Assembly (NCBI GenBank): GCA_934102215.1
Contig: CAKOSH010000004.1
Location: forward strand, 86,787-150,786
Direction of reading: 5' to 3'
Source: an uncultured Bacilli bacterium
Lineage (GTDB): Bacteria; Bacillota_I; Bacilli_A; RF39; UBA660
Length of the DNA: 64,000 nucleotides
The notes under the pieces are model-generated. The model was given only the letters and a program-made list of their open reading frames with translations. It did no database searches and was not told where the DNA came from. Position 1 is the first letter of the stretch, and each line of letters begins with the position of its first letter. Both the position numbers and the translations under genes were made by a program. Of this stretch, positions 43,380 through 52,789 are shown piece after piece.

Positions 43380-45326
43380 CTATTTGGCAGTGAAGTATCC
43401 TGGACTACTTGTTCCACCATCTATTCTAGCATAAGTTTTATCAATATGACTTGAATCATACGCTGTGCCTGAACTACCCACTAGAGAAGTGCAATTATCA
43501 AACATATAAGCACTATTAGTGACTTTATCAGTATTGAATTTATTACTAGCATATATAGATTTAAGATTAGTTGCATTTCCAAACATACGATTCATATTAG
43601 TAACATTACTTGTATCAAAATTACTTAAATCAATTGTTGTGGCTTGAATATAAGAAAACATATCACACATATCTGTTACATTGCTTGTATCAAAATTATT
43701 TAAATTTAATGTTGTAACTTGACTACCAGAAAACATGCCACCCATTTCAGTAACATTACTTGTATTAAAATTACTTAAATTTAATGTTTTAGCTTGACTC
43801 CTTGCAAACATACCACCCATATTAATTACATTGCTTGTATCAAAATTACTTAAATCTAATGTTGTAGCTTGGCTATCTTGAAACATTCTTGACATATCTG
43901 TTACATTACTTGTATCAAAACTACTTAAATCTAATGTTGTAGCTTGGCTATCTCGAAACATTCTTGACATATCAGTAACTTTATTTGTATTGAAACTACT
44001 TAAATTTATCATTGTTGCTTTGCTTTCCCAAAACATATCACGCATATCTGTTACATTACTTGTATCAAAACTACTTAAATCTAATGTTGTAGCATTGCTA
44101 TTGTAAAATAGCATTCTCATATTAGTTACGTTGCTTGTATTAAAATTACTTAAATTTATTGTGGTAGCCTTACTACTATCAAACATTCTATTAATATTTG
44201 TTACATTGCTTGTATTAAAGCTACTTAAATCTAAAAATTCAACCTGACTCTCATAAAACATAAGTTCCATAGTGACTACATTACTTGTATTAAAACTGCT
44301 TAAATTTATGGTAGTAGCTTGACTTTCTCTAAACATACAAGTCATATCTGTTACATTGCTTGTATCAAAATTATTTAAATTTAATGTTGTAACTTGACTA
44401 CCAGAAAACATAGAAGCCATATCAGTTACATTACTTGTATTGAAACCGCTCAAATCTAATGTTGTGGTTTGAGTCGCATAGAACATAGCACGCATACTAG
44501 CAACATTACTTGTATCAAAGTTACTTAAATTTGTTATGGTAGCTTTACTATTAGCAAACATATAAGCAGTAGAAACTATTGGCATATTATTTATATATGT
44601 ACATAACTCGCTTGTTACTGCATCAGTGCTTGCTTTGTTAGTTAGTTGAACTCCCCAACCATCATCAGTTATATTTTTCCATCCTAGACCAGATGAAGCA
44701 TAATCTCCTTCTTGCATATATCTATAAGTATATTGTCCATTTACATACTCTGCTCCTTGTGTAAGTTCGCCATCATAAGTACAATATACAGCTTCAATTG
44801 ATGATTCATTTAAACCAAGTTTTCCTTTAAATTCTTTATTTTTATTATAATTTTGAAGTTTGCCTGTATCAATAAATGTTATTTTAATTGTATATTCTTG
44901 AGTATATCCTGGCTTTATTGGAACGTTTGTTAAAATTTTTCCCTCTTTAACTGCTTTTTGTGATATGGAACTACATTTTCCATCTTCAGTGTTATTTGAA
45001 TTTAAATTTTTACATGCTCCTTCAATAACAAGCTCATTATTCGTAATTTCATTTACGAGTTCTTGCCATACTAAATTATAAATTACTTGTTTTGTTCCAG
45101 TGTTCTTAACTGATATTGTTTTTGTTATTGAGTCCCCTGGGAATGCTCCATCAAGTGATACTTCATTACCATCTGTAAATACTAGTTCTAAATCACCAGT
45201 TGTTATTTTACTGTATTTAGCGGTATCATTTCCTATAATGTTAAGAGTAAAAAACGCGAGTGAAACTCCAATTACTGCAAACAGTATTGATATCACTAGC
45301 AATATATACATTTTCTTATCTTTCAT
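43380..45326 (-). CDS. TasA-like surface protein with BspA/DUF285 repeats (second copy)
   Basis: 648 residues. N-terminal signal (LLVISILFAVIGVSLAFFT) and TasA-like domain (TGDLELVFTDG, VKNTGTKQVIYNLVWQ), most like that of 17506-18735, then thirteen 25-residue units of the pattern ATTxNLSxFDTSNVTDMxxMF (about residues 255-580) and the cap TYARIDGGTSSPGYFT. Same architecture as 20065-21834, but with Asn/Leu in place of Asp/Val in each unit and three more repeats. Probable adhesin. Its promoter carries a nine-G tract (45354-45382). Confidence 0.88.
   Translation of the reverse strand: MKDKKMYILLVISILFAVIGVSLAFFTLNIIGNDTAKYSKITTGDLELVFTDGNEVSLDGAFPGDSITKTISVKNTGTKQVIYNLVWQELVNEITNNELVIEGACKNLNSNNTEDGKCSSISQKAVKEGKILTNVPIKPGYTQEYTIKITFIDTGKLQNYNKNKEFKGKLGLNESSIEAVYCTYDGELTQGAEYVNGQYTYRYMQEGDYASSGLGWKNITDDGWGVQLTNKASTDAVTSELCTYINNMPIVSTAYMFANSKATITNLSNFDTSNVASMRAMFYATQTTTLDLSGFNTSNVTDMASMFSGSQVTTLNLNNFDTSNVTDMTCMFRESQATTINLSSFNTSNVVTMELMFYESQVEFLDLSSFNTSNVTNINRMFDSSKATTINLSNFNTSNVTNMRMLFYNSNATTLDLSSFDTSNVTDMRDMFWESKATMINLSSFNTNKVTDMSRMFRDSQATTLDLSSFDTSNVTDMSRMFQDSQATTLDLSNFDTSNVINMGGMFARSQAKTLNLSNFNTSNVTEMGGMFSGSQVTTLNLNNFDTSNVTDMCDMFSYIQATTIDLSNFDTSNVTNMNRMFGNATNLKSIYASNKFNTDKVTNSAYMFDNCTSLVGSSGTAYDSSHIDKTYARIDGGTSSPGYFTAK
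43570..44560 (-). repeat. Thirteen near-identical 75-bp coding repeats
   Basis: Units at about 43880-43990 are almost the same over a full period (tcttgaaacattcttgaca and tctcgaaacattcttgaca, each followed by the same text), a recent duplication. In-frame expansion or contraction is expected. Confidence 0.85.
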
Positions 45327-45353
45327 AATTTATCTACCCTACTTTCATTAGTA

Positions 45354-45382
45354 AGTATAGCATAAAATACCCCCCCCCGCAA
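45354..45382 (-). promoter_or_regulatory. Promoter with nine-G tract in the spacer (third copy)
   Basis: TTGCGG (45377-45382), 17-bp spacer, TATACT (45354-45359), nine G at 45370-45378. The 30 bases between here and the ATG match the other two cassettes, but the dyad upstream has decayed (CGAACGTTAGTTTG). Confidence 0.7.
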
Positions 45383-45410
45383 GCGAACGTTAGTTTGTAT
45401 TTAAAATTCA

Positions 45411-45441
45411 TCAAAAACACCTTGAAAATCAAGATGTTCTT
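45411..45441 (-). terminator. Terminator after tig
   Basis: Minus strand stem AACATCTTGA/TCAAGGTGTT with a 3-base loop, then TTTTTGATG. Confidence 0.75.
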
Positions 45442-45448
45442 TTTATGT

Positions 45449-46693
45449 TTATTTTGTAACTATTTCCATAGCTTTTCTCATTAATAAATCATACTTGAAT
45501 AATTCTTTTGAACCGATTTCTTTTTCAAAATCTTCAACACTCATACCATATTTTTCAGCAGCTTCTTTTAGTCCATCTTCAAGTTCTTTGTCAGTTATTT
45601 CTAATTTTTCTTTTTCAACAACTGCATCAACTATTAATCTATAACCTATTCTCTTATTTGCTTCATCTTTTAATGTAGCCTTAAAGTCATCCATAGTTGT
45701 ATTACAATATTTTAGATAATCATCTAATTTTAATCCTTGATATTCTAATTTTTCACTGAATTCTCTTACTAATCTATTAACTTCATCTTCAGTCATTTCT
45801 TCTGGAATTTCAAATTTAGAATCTTCAACTACTTTATCTAAACATTTAAATAAATATTCATCTTCATATTGTTTTTCTTTAGAAGCCTTCATATTTTCAC
45901 TTACATATTTCTTTAAATCTTCTAAACTTTCTACTCCACCAACATTTAAGTCTTCAAAGAATTCTTTATTAAATTCAGGTAATACTCTTTCTTTAACTTC
46001 TTTAATAGTAACTTTGAATACTACTGGTTTACCTTTTAATTCTTCACTATGATAATTTTCTGGGAATGTAACATTAACATCCTTCTTATCACCTTTTTTA
46101 AGACCTACTAATGCTTCTTCAAATCCAGGAATAAATGTATGAGAACCTATTTCTAATGAATAGTTTTCACCTTTACCACCTTTAAATGGTGTTCCATCTA
46201 AGAATCCTTCAAAATCTATAAGAGCAACATTTCCTTCTTTAATTTTAGCTTTATCATCTAAAGTTTTAACTTCAACAAATTGTTCTCTTAAATGACCAAG
46301 TTCATGCTCTATCTCATCTTCAGTTACTTCAATAGGACTTTTCTTAATTCCCAAATCTTTATATTTACCAAGTTTTACTTCTGGAGCAGATATTAATGTA
46401 AATTCAATAGTAATACCATTTGAATCAATATTCTTAATATCAATACTTGGTGTAGCTGCTGGTGTAATAGTTTCTTTATCGCTTAATAATTTAGCATAAA
46501 GAATATCAATAGCAGCATCAATTGCGTCCATATATAGACTTTCTACTCCTGCTTTTTTAGTATAAACATCATATGGAACTTGACCTTTTCTAAATCCATC
46601 GATTTTTATATCTTTCTTTCTTTTTTCATAAACATCATGTAAACAATTATTCCATTCTTTTTTCTCTAAACTTAATGTATAACTTTTTTTCAT
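45449..46693 (-). CDS. tig: Trigger factor (ribosome-associated chaperone)
   Basis: 414 residues from ATG 46691-46693 (GGAGGGAA upstream). N-terminal ribosome-binding domain with the signature GFRKGQVPYDVY (the family has GFRxGKxP; here Gln replaces Lys), a peptidyl-prolyl isomerase FKBP-type middle (ALIDFEGFLDGTPFKGGKGENYSLEIGSHTFIPGFEEAL) and a C-terminal helical chaperone part. Binds the ribosome exit site and shields nascent chains. Follows greA by 51 bases. Confidence 0.94.
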   Translation of the reverse strand: MKKSYTLSLEKKEWNNCLHDVYEKRKKDIKIDGFRKGQVPYDVYTKKAGVESLYMDAIDAAIDILYAKLLSDKETITPAATPSIDIKNIDSNGITIEFTLISAPEVKLGKYKDLGIKKSPIEVTEDEIEHELGHLREQFVEVKTLDDKAKIKEGNVALIDFEGFLDGTPFKGGKGENYSLEIGSHTFIPGFEEALVGLKKGDKKDVNVTFPENYHSEELKGKPVVFKVTIKEVKERVLPEFNKEFFEDLNVGGVESLEDLKKYVSENMKASKEKQYEDEYLFKCLDKVVEDSKFEIPEEMTEDEVNRLVREFSEKLEYQGLKLDDYLKYCNTTMDDFKATLKDEANKRIGYRLIVDAVVEKEKLEITDKELEDGLKEAAEKYGMSVEDFEKEIGSKELFKYDLLMRKAMEIVTK

Positions 46694-46743
46694 ATTTTCC
46701 CTCCTACATACATTACTATTAAAACACAAAAAAGGATATTTTA

Positions 46744-47214
46744 CTATCCTATTGCTACAATTTTAACACTATATACTCCATCTGGTGAAGCAACTTCTAC
46801 AGTATCTCCAACTTTTTTACCCATTATAGCAGAGGCAATTGGACTTTCATTTGAAATCTTATTATTAAATGGATCAGCTTCTTGACTACCAACTATTTTA
46901 TAACTTTCAGTATCGTCATCATCTTCATACTTAAGTTCTACTTGGCATCCAACTCCAACTGTACCATCATCTTTTGCTTCATCTATAACAGTAGCATGTT
47001 CTAGAGTATATTCTATTTCAACAATTCTTTTCTCTAAATTAGATTGATCTTCTCTTGCTTGATCATATTCAGAGTTTTCTGATAAATCACCAAGAGCTCT
47101 TGCTTCTTTTAGAGTTTGTGTTACTTCTTTTCTCTTTTCAGTCTTTAAATAATGTAATTCATTTTCAAGTTCTAAATAACCTTCACTTGTAAGAAAAACT
47201 TCTTTCTTTTTCAT
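46744..47214 (-). CDS. greA: Transcription elongation factor GreA
   Basis: 156 residues from ATG 47212-47214. N-terminal coiled coil with LTSEGYLELENELHYLKTEKR and EARALGDLSENSEYDQAREDQ (the acidic tip), C-terminal FKBP-like globule with ESPIASAIMGKKVGDTVEVASPDG. Rescues backtracked RNA polymerase by stimulating transcript cleavage. Last of the chromosomal block that matches the Bacillus yrr region. Confidence 0.95.
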   Translation of the reverse strand: MKKKEVFLTSEGYLELENELHYLKTEKRKEVTQTLKEARALGDLSENSEYDQAREDQSNLEKRIVEIEYTLEHATVIDEAKDDGTVGVGCQVELKYEDDDDTESYKIVGSQEADPFNNKISNESPIASAIMGKKVGDTVEVASPDGVYSVKIVAIG

Positions 47215-47269
47215 GCGAATGCACCTCTTTCTTGTTACCAACAAATGATACTATAAAATGTTCTATTTG

Positions 47270-48445
47270 TCAAGATATTACTACCCTTAAAATATCATTT
47301 TTTTGTACATTGAATGGTATTTTTATTTTAACTATTTCTCCTGGATGAGGAGCAGATTCAGTACTTTCTTTAGCACTATTTATAATATATTCTATATTTA
47401 ATTTTTGTACACTTGTATTTGGTCCAAAAACTTCTATAGTGTCTCCTACACTAAACTTATTTCTTTGCTCTATAGTAGCTTCTTTAGTACTTTCATTATA
47501 ATCAAGTACAAGTCCTAAAAAATCTTTATTACTTACTTCATTTCTACCTGTATAATATTGTCCTTCTACTCCTGGAACATTATCATAAAATTGTGGTATA
47601 TTTTCACGATTAGAAACTCTATTTAATATTTTTTTGTAATATTCTATGTCTTCATTTGTAAGAGTACCATTAATCTTTTTATCCATTATAGTTCTATATG
47701 CATTAGATACAGTTGCTATATAATATAGACTTTTCATTCTACCTTCTATTTTATATGATTCAACTTTTAGATCCATAAGATCACTTATATAATCTATCAT
47801 ATTTAAATCTTTAGACGCTATCATAAAATCTTCATCTGTACCATTATCAAATATAAATCTACATACTTGACTACATCCACCTCTATTAGAATCTCTACGT
47901 GTTACATAATTAGATAAAACACATCTACCACTATAACTTGTACACATAGCTCCATGTATAAATACTTCAAGTTCAGTATCAATATTCTCTTTTATATATC
48001 TTATATCATCACGACTACATTCACGTGCTAAAACAACTCTATAAGCACCTAATTCTTTATAAAATTTAACTGTTTCTAAATTAGTAATAGATTTCTGTGT
48101 TGATATAAAAAACTTAGTCTTTAAATCTAATTTTTTTATAGCATCAATAACAGCAAAATCACTCACTATGAAACTATCTATACCTATTCTATCTAATTCT
48201 AATAAATAATTATCTAAATTACTTAAATCTTCATTATGAAATATCATATTAACAGTAACATATACCTTTTTACCTAAACTATGAGCAAATTTTACTCCTT
48301 CTTCTATTTCTTCTAAACTAAAGTTATTAGCATTAGCTCTTAAACTATAATCATAACCACCAATATATACAGCATCAGCACCATATATAAAAGCAAATTT
48401 AAGTCTATTTAAATCTCCAGCAGGTAATAATAATTCATAATTCAT
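47270..48445 (-). CDS. trhP2: Prephenate-dependent tRNA hydroxylase subunit TrhP2 (peptidase U32 family)
   Basis: 391 residues. U32 features: LLLPAGDLNRLKFAFIYGADAVYIGG at the start, the Cys-rich signature MCTSYSGRCVLSNYVTRRDSNRGGCSQVCRF (about 165-197) and KIEGRMKSLYYIATVSNAYR. In Bacillus, YrrN and YrrO (TrhP1/TrhP2) hydroxylate U34 of certain tRNAs with prephenate; the methyltransferase TrmR then completes mo5U. The same three genes in the same order are here. Overlaps trhP1 by 4 bases. Confidence 0.87.
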   Translation of the reverse strand: MNYELLLPAGDLNRLKFAFIYGADAVYIGGYDYSLRANANNFSLEEIEEGVKFAHSLGKKVYVTVNMIFHNEDLSNLDNYLLELDRIGIDSFIVSDFAVIDAIKKLDLKTKFFISTQKSITNLETVKFYKELGAYRVVLARECSRDDIRYIKENIDTELEVFIHGAMCTSYSGRCVLSNYVTRRDSNRGGCSQVCRFIFDNGTDEDFMIASKDLNMIDYISDLMDLKVESYKIEGRMKSLYYIATVSNAYRTIMDKKINGTLTNEDIEYYKKILNRVSNRENIPQFYDNVPGVEGQYYTGRNEVSNKDFLGLVLDYNESTKEATIEQRNKFSVGDTIEVFGPNTSVQKLNIEYIINSAKESTESAPHPGEIVKIKIPFNVQKNDILRVVIS

Positions 48446-49233
48446 TTTAAATCACCTACCTTATATTTAATTTCATTTTCTAAGAAATAATAATCACATA
48501 ATATAAGATTACATAATTCTTCTCTATCATAATTTCTAATAATCATTTTAGTAGTTATAGGATCTAAATTACTTAAATTAATAATAAGATTCATATTTAA
48601 ATCTTTTAAATACTTAGAAGCACAAAATATCTTATCATAATATATAACACTACCATCTTCTTCTTTAATATCTAAAAATGTATTTGAAACAATCTCTCTT
48701 AATTTATAATTATTAGTTTCTTCTTTATTATAATATTTATTAAAATTACTTATTAAATGTCTTCTTGAATACATAAGTATATTTTTACCAGTATAAAAAT
48801 AATATAGATTAGAGTTAGTATTTCTAAATATATCTTTTATCTCATTTATAGTTAAATCATTATTGATAACAACATTATTATAACCAATTTCTTTTAAATA
48901 ATTAATTGCTCTATAATTAGATATAATATGATTTTCATATAGTATTATTCTATTTTTATCTATTATATCTGTAAGACCTATATCTTCTACCATAAATTTA
49001 ATTTTTTCATTAAATAATGGATATATTTTTCTAAATTCATCTATTTTTCTATGTAAAAATTTATTCATTATAACTGTAATATCATATATTTCACTCATTC
49101 TATTTATTTCTTTTATAGTAAAATATGTATCAAATCCTATACTATAACCTTCTAGTGGTAATATGAATTTACGTACTTTAAATGAACTTAATCTTTTACT
49201 ATTAGGTATTATTATAAATTCTTTCTTTTGCAT
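48442..49233 (-). CDS. trhP1: TrhP1-like U32 family partner
   Basis: 263 residues, somewhat shorter than YrrN (about 309). Only weak U32 resemblance is visible (FILPLEGYSIGFDTYFTIKEIN, IDKNRIILYENHIISNYRAINYLKEIG); the Cys-rich signature is lacking, as in YrrN. The call rests on its place between trmR and trhP2, with short overlaps on both sides. Expected to form the tRNA hydroxylase with TrhP2. Confidence 0.65.
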   Translation of the reverse strand: MQKKEFIIIPNSKRLSSFKVRKFILPLEGYSIGFDTYFTIKEINRMSEIYDITVIMNKFLHRKIDEFRKIYPLFNEKIKFMVEDIGLTDIIDKNRIILYENHIISNYRAINYLKEIGYNNVVINNDLTINEIKDIFRNTNSNLYYFYTGKNILMYSRRHLISNFNKYYNKEETNNYKLREIVSNTFLDIKEEDGSVIYYDKIFCASKYLKDLNMNLIINLSNLDPITTKMIIRNYDREELCNLILCDYYFLENEIKYKVGDLK

Positions 49234-49802
49234 ACTCCTAAAGTATCACCTACTTCTATAAATTCTACTTGAAATTCTTTATTTTCTTTTAGATATTCTA
49301 TGAATTTCTCTATTTTTCTAACCATTTGTCTTAAGTTTCTACTTTTTATTTCATTACTTTTACCAACATATCCATGAAAACTTAAGTTATCAATTATTAT
49401 TATTCCATTTTGATTTAAGTTATTCATGAATTTTTCAAATATTTTTCTATTTTGACTTTTAGCGGCATCAATAATTATTAAATCATATTTATCTTCTGTA
49501 TTATAGTCAAATGCGTCCATAAGGTTTAATGAAATATTTTTTAAGTTACTTTTTTCTACATTTGATACAGCTTTTATGTATCTATCTTTATCTCTTTCTA
49601 TACTTTCTATTTTATCTATACCAGTACTTGCAAAACATATTGTAGAGTATCCTATAGCTGTACCTATTTCTAATATTGTTTTTATATTATTTTCTTTTAT
49701 AATGTTTTGTATTGTAGTAATAGTGTCCCTACTCATTATAGGAACACTATTATTTTCTCCATATTCACGTATTTCATCTATTAACTTGTATAATTTATCC
49801 AT
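49212..49802 (-). CDS. trmR: tRNA 5-hydroxyuridine methyltransferase TrmR (YrrM)
   Basis: 196 residues, an O-methyltransferase of class I Rossmann type: ILEIGTAIGYSTICFAS (SAM loop), IESIERDKDRYIKAV, YDLIIIDAAKSQNRKIFE (Asp for Mg) and IIIDNLSFHGYVG. Completes 5-methoxyuridine at the wobble base of tRNAs. Overlaps mltG by 22 bases and trhP1 by 22 bases. Confidence 0.88.
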   Translation of the reverse strand: MDKLYKLIDEIREYGENNSVPIMSRDTITTIQNIIKENNIKTILEIGTAIGYSTICFASTGIDKIESIERDKDRYIKAVSNVEKSNLKNISLNLMDAFDYNTEDKYDLIIIDAAKSQNRKIFEKFMNNLNQNGIIIIDNLSFHGYVGKSNEIKSRNLRQMVRKIEKFIEYLKENKEFQVEFIEVGDTLGVCKRKNL

Positions 49803-50872
49803 AATCCATCTCTCTTTAGTTGATTACATTTATTATTATGTTCTCTTTCTGTTTTAGTAAAGTATGTTTTACCATTTTTATCAGCCACGAAATAATAATA
49901 TTTATGATTTGTTGGTTCAAAAGCAGCAACTATACTTTCAAGTCCAGGATTACATATAGGACTTATTGGTAATTTTCCTGCCATACATGTACTTCTTGTA
50001 TTATATTTATTACAACTATTTAATTCACTCATTTTAAGATCTCTTGAATAGTTATCTATCTTTTCAGCATAATAAGTAGTTACATCACTACCAAGACTCC
50101 AATTATCTTTAAGTCTATTATAGAATACTCCAGCAACACCTTTTCTATCACTTGCAGTACCTGCTTCAAGTTCTATAATTGATGCAAGAGTCATCATTTC
50201 ATGAATAGAATATTTACTTTTTTTAACTTCTTCCTTGTATTTACTTATCTTATTATTCATATTATCAAGCATACCTTTAAATATATCTTCTATAGTAGCT
50301 GTTTCATAAAATTCATAAGTATCTGGATATAAATATCCTTCTAATGAATAATAAATATCTTTATTCTTTATATCATCAGTTAAGAACCAATATTTGCTTA
50401 TTAAACTATCTAAATAAGTACTATCACTAAGCTTATCTAATATTTCTTTTTCTGTTATATTAAATGTACTTGTTATATTAGAAATAATATATCTCATATT
50501 CTTTCCTTCAACAAATGTTATCTTTTTAGTACTTGCTAAATTAACTGAACCTTTCTTTAAAGTATCAATTATTTCTTCCATATTATATGATTTCTTAAGT
50601 ACATAATCTCCTGCTTCTAAATTTTCTGGCCTATTTAATTTAACATATATTTTATAAACAAGTTCTGACTTTATAAGTCCATTTTCTTTAAGTACAGGAC
50701 CTATTGTACCATAACTATTACCTTCTTTTATATTAATAGTTATTGTTTCAGTATTACTACTTCTGTGACCAACCAAGTAGAAATAACCTCCTACTAAAGT
50801 ACCACATACTATTAAACATAATATAAATATAAAAATTAAAAACTTTTTCACACTAAACACTTTCTTTTTCAT
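49781..50872 (-). CDS. mltG: Endolytic murein transglycosylase MltG
   Basis: 363 residues with a short basic start and one membrane helix (about 10-30), then a LysM-like part and the YceG domain: GYLYPDTYEFYETATIEDI, ASIIELEAG (catalytic Glu near residue 233) and SDVTTYYAEK, ending near YYFVADKNGKTYFTKTEREHN. Cuts nascent glycan chains at the membrane and releases chain ends. Homologous position to Bacillus yrrL. Confidence 0.92.
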   Translation of the reverse strand: MKKKVFSVKKFLIFIFILCLIVCGTLVGGYFYLVGHRSSNTETITINIKEGNSYGTIGPVLKENGLIKSELVYKIYVKLNRPENLEAGDYVLKKSYNMEEIIDTLKKGSVNLASTKKITFVEGKNMRYIISNITSTFNITEKEILDKLSDSTYLDSLISKYWFLTDDIKNKDIYYSLEGYLYPDTYEFYETATIEDIFKGMLDNMNNKISKYKEEVKKSKYSIHEMMTLASIIELEAGTASDRKGVAGVFYNRLKDNWSLGSDVTTYYAEKIDNYSRDLKMSELNSCNKYNTRSTCMAGKLPISPICNPGLESIVAAFEPTNHKYYYFVADKNGKTYFTKTEREHNNKCNQLKRDGLWINYTS

Positions 50873-51139
50873 TTATTCTTTTTCCTCCAACGAACTTAAT
50901 ATTTTTTCTATAAAATCAAATTCTTCTTTCATTATAACTGGTTTCAATTTAGTCATATTACCTTTAGAACTTCTAACATAAGTAGAAGCATAACAAATAG
51001 TTTCCCCTTCTTTATTTGTTTCATCATCTGTATATATAACGTAATTTATTTTATTAGTTGTATCTTCTATATCAAGAAGGATTCTATAATCTTTCTTTTC
51101 TCCATTATCATTTTTTAAAGTAAGTATATTATTTTTCAT
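50873..51139 (-). CDS. DUF1292 family protein (YrzB-like)
   Basis: 88 residues. A small acidic protein with the family pattern FRILLDIEDTTNKINYVIYTDDE and a C-terminal helix (EEFDFIEKILSSLEEKE). Position between ruvX and mltG matches yrzB of Bacillus. Function unknown. A second DUF1292 member is at 55024-55284. Confidence 0.8.
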   Translation of the reverse strand: MKNNILTLKNDNGEKKDYRILLDIEDTTNKINYVIYTDDETNKEGETICYASTYVRSSKGNMTKLKPVIMKEEFDFIEKILSSLEEKE

Positions 51140-51548
51140 AACTTCTCCTATCTAAAAATGCTTGTAGTATTATAGAAGCTGCTATTTTATCTATAACTTT
51201 TTTTCTATTTTTACGATTAGTATCATTACTTATAAGTAAATTTTCAGCTTCTACTGTAGATAATCTTTCATCTTGCATAAATACATCCTTATGAAATTTT
51301 TCTATAAGTATATCTTTAAATTCTAATGTAATCTCACTTCTTTTAGATATACTTCCATCTAAATTAAGAGGATTTCCAAGTACGAATGCATCAACTTTTC
51401 TCTCTATAACAATAAGTTCTAATTGATGAAGTAAATCTTCATAATCATAATATCTTATTACTTCTAAAGAGGACGCTATTATACCAGTTCTATCACTAAT
51501 CGCAACACCACAAGTTTTACTTCCAAGATCAAGTCCTAAATATGTCAT
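51129..51548 (-). CDS. ruvX: RuvX/YqgF resolvase-like nuclease
   Basis: 139 residues, typical length. RNase H-like fold with GLDLGSKTCGVAISD (first catalytic Asp), VLGNPLNLDGSISKRSE, QDERLSTVEAENLL and a C-terminal DKIAASIILQAFLD (last Asp). Thought to resolve Holliday junctions and/or process pre-16S rRNA. Overlaps the DUF1292 gene by 11 bases and ireB by 4. Confidence 0.92.
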   Translation of the reverse strand: MTYLGLDLGSKTCGVAISDRTGIIASSLEVIRYYDYEDLLHQLELIVIERKVDAFVLGNPLNLDGSISKRSEITLEFKDILIEKFHKDVFMQDERLSTVEAENLLISNDTNRKNRKKVIDKIAASIILQAFLDRRSYEK

Positions 51549-51793
51549 TTTCCTATATATTTTACTAGCATTACTTCTAGTATATCTTCCCTTTTAAATT
51601 TTAAAATTCTATTTCTACATTCTTTATAACTAGATATATATCCAGGATCTCCACTTATTAAATAAGCAACTATTTGTTTAGTTGGATTATATCCTCTTTC
51701 TTCTAAATCTTCACATATAGAAATAAGTGAACTTTTAATATTATTATCAACTATAGTTTCAGTATCTACTACAGTTGTTTCAAATGAATCCAT
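51545..51793 (-). CDS. ireB: IreB-like regulatory phosphoprotein (UPF0297)
   Basis: 82 residues with the family body LISICEDLEERGYNPTKQIVAYLISGDPGYISSYKECRNRIL. The N-terminus (DSFETTVVDTETIV) has Thr residues near where Enterococcus IreB is phosphorylated by the PASTA kinase IreK. No such kinase is in the window. Begins the operon ireB-ruvX-DUF1292-mltG-trmR-trhP1-trhP2. Confidence 0.88.
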   Translation of the reverse strand: MDSFETTVVDTETIVDNNIKSSLISICEDLEERGYNPTKQIVAYLISGDPGYISSYKECRNRILKFKREDILEVMLVKYIGK

Positions 51794-51848
51794 AATATCA
51801 CTTCCTTCACATATATTCTATCAAAAAAACATAAACATAACAATATTA

Positions 51849-52556
51849 TTATTTCTTACTATTACCACCTTTAGTAATATTTCTATTTTGATATTCTAGT
51901 AATGCTTTATCAAATTCATCATTATCAAAATCAGGAAAACATGTACTTGTAAAATATAATTCAGCATAAGCAATATTATATAACATAAAATTACTTATTC
52001 TACATTCTCCACTTGTTCTTATCATTAAATCTACTGATCCTAAATCATTATATAAGTATTTATACATTTCTTCTTCATTTAAACTATCTATATCAATTTT
52101 ATTTTCTTTATATAGTTTACAAAGTTTCTTACATGTATCAACCATTTCAGCTTGTCCTCCATAGTTTAAACATATATTAAGAATGCCACCATCACAGTTT
52201 TTAGTTGCTTCTTCTAGTTCCATCATTGCCTTATACACATTATCTTTAAGTGGTTCTTTTCTTCCTGAAAATACTACTTTAACATTATTATCAAAAAAAT
52301 AATGTCTATCTTTAGTAAATCCTTTTATAAATAGATTCATTAAATATCCTACTTCTTCTTCACTTCTTTTGAAGTTTTCTGTTGAAAAAGCAAATACACT
52401 AAGCACTTTAACACCTTTAGATAATATATGAAGTGCTACTTCTTTAAGTCTATTATATCCAGCATAATGTCCTTCTGTTCTCTTCTTTCCTTGTCTAGTA
52501 GCCCATCTACCATTACCATTCATAATGATTGCTACATGTCTTGGTATTTTATTCAT
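51849..52556 (-). CDS. uppS: Isoprenyl (undecaprenyl diphosphate) synthase with altered first motif
   Basis: 235 residues, cis-prenyltransferase. Motifs: IIMNGNGRWATRQ (residues 10-22), GHYAG, FAFSTENFKRSEEEV, DLMIRTSGECRISNF and AYAELYFTSTCFPDF. The first reads MNGNGRW where almost all family members have MDGNGRW; the Asp (Asp26 in E. coli) binds magnesium and is essential there. Codon AAT at residue 13 encodes Asn. All other key residues (His, Arg, Glu) are kept, so either activity is changed or Asn is tolerated. Makes the lipid carrier for cell-wall precursors. Confidence 0.88.
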   Translation of the reverse strand: MNKIPRHVAIIMNGNGRWATRQGKKRTEGHYAGYNRLKEVALHILSKGVKVLSVFAFSTENFKRSEEEVGYLMNLFIKGFTKDRHYFFDNNVKVVFSGRKEPLKDNVYKAMMELEEATKNCDGGILNICLNYGGQAEMVDTCKKLCKLYKENKIDIDSLNEEEMYKYLYNDLGSVDLMIRTSGECRISNFMLYNIAYAELYFTSTCFPDFDNDEFDKALLEYQNRNITKGGNSKK

Positions 52557-52735
52557 AAATATTTTTCTCCTCTTTTCATTAACCTATTATACTAGATATT
52601 AATAAAATAAGTATATTTTTACAATCAGTTTACACAAAATAAAATTTAAATATATATACAATTAAAAAAATACATTATATTACTATTTTTTTTGCATATA
52701 ATATATAAAAATAATATGATTTTTATATAAAAATA

Positions 52736-52764
52736 TTGACTTTTTATATAATTTTTGCTATATT
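52736..52764 (+). promoter_or_regulatory. Promoter of the DinJ/YafQ pair
   Basis: TTGACT (52736-52741), 17-bp spacer, TATATT (52759-52764). The 180 bases before it, back to uppS, are AT-rich with no other signal. Confidence 0.75.
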
Positions 52765-52789
52765 TTTATTAAGAAAAGGAGATGATAAT

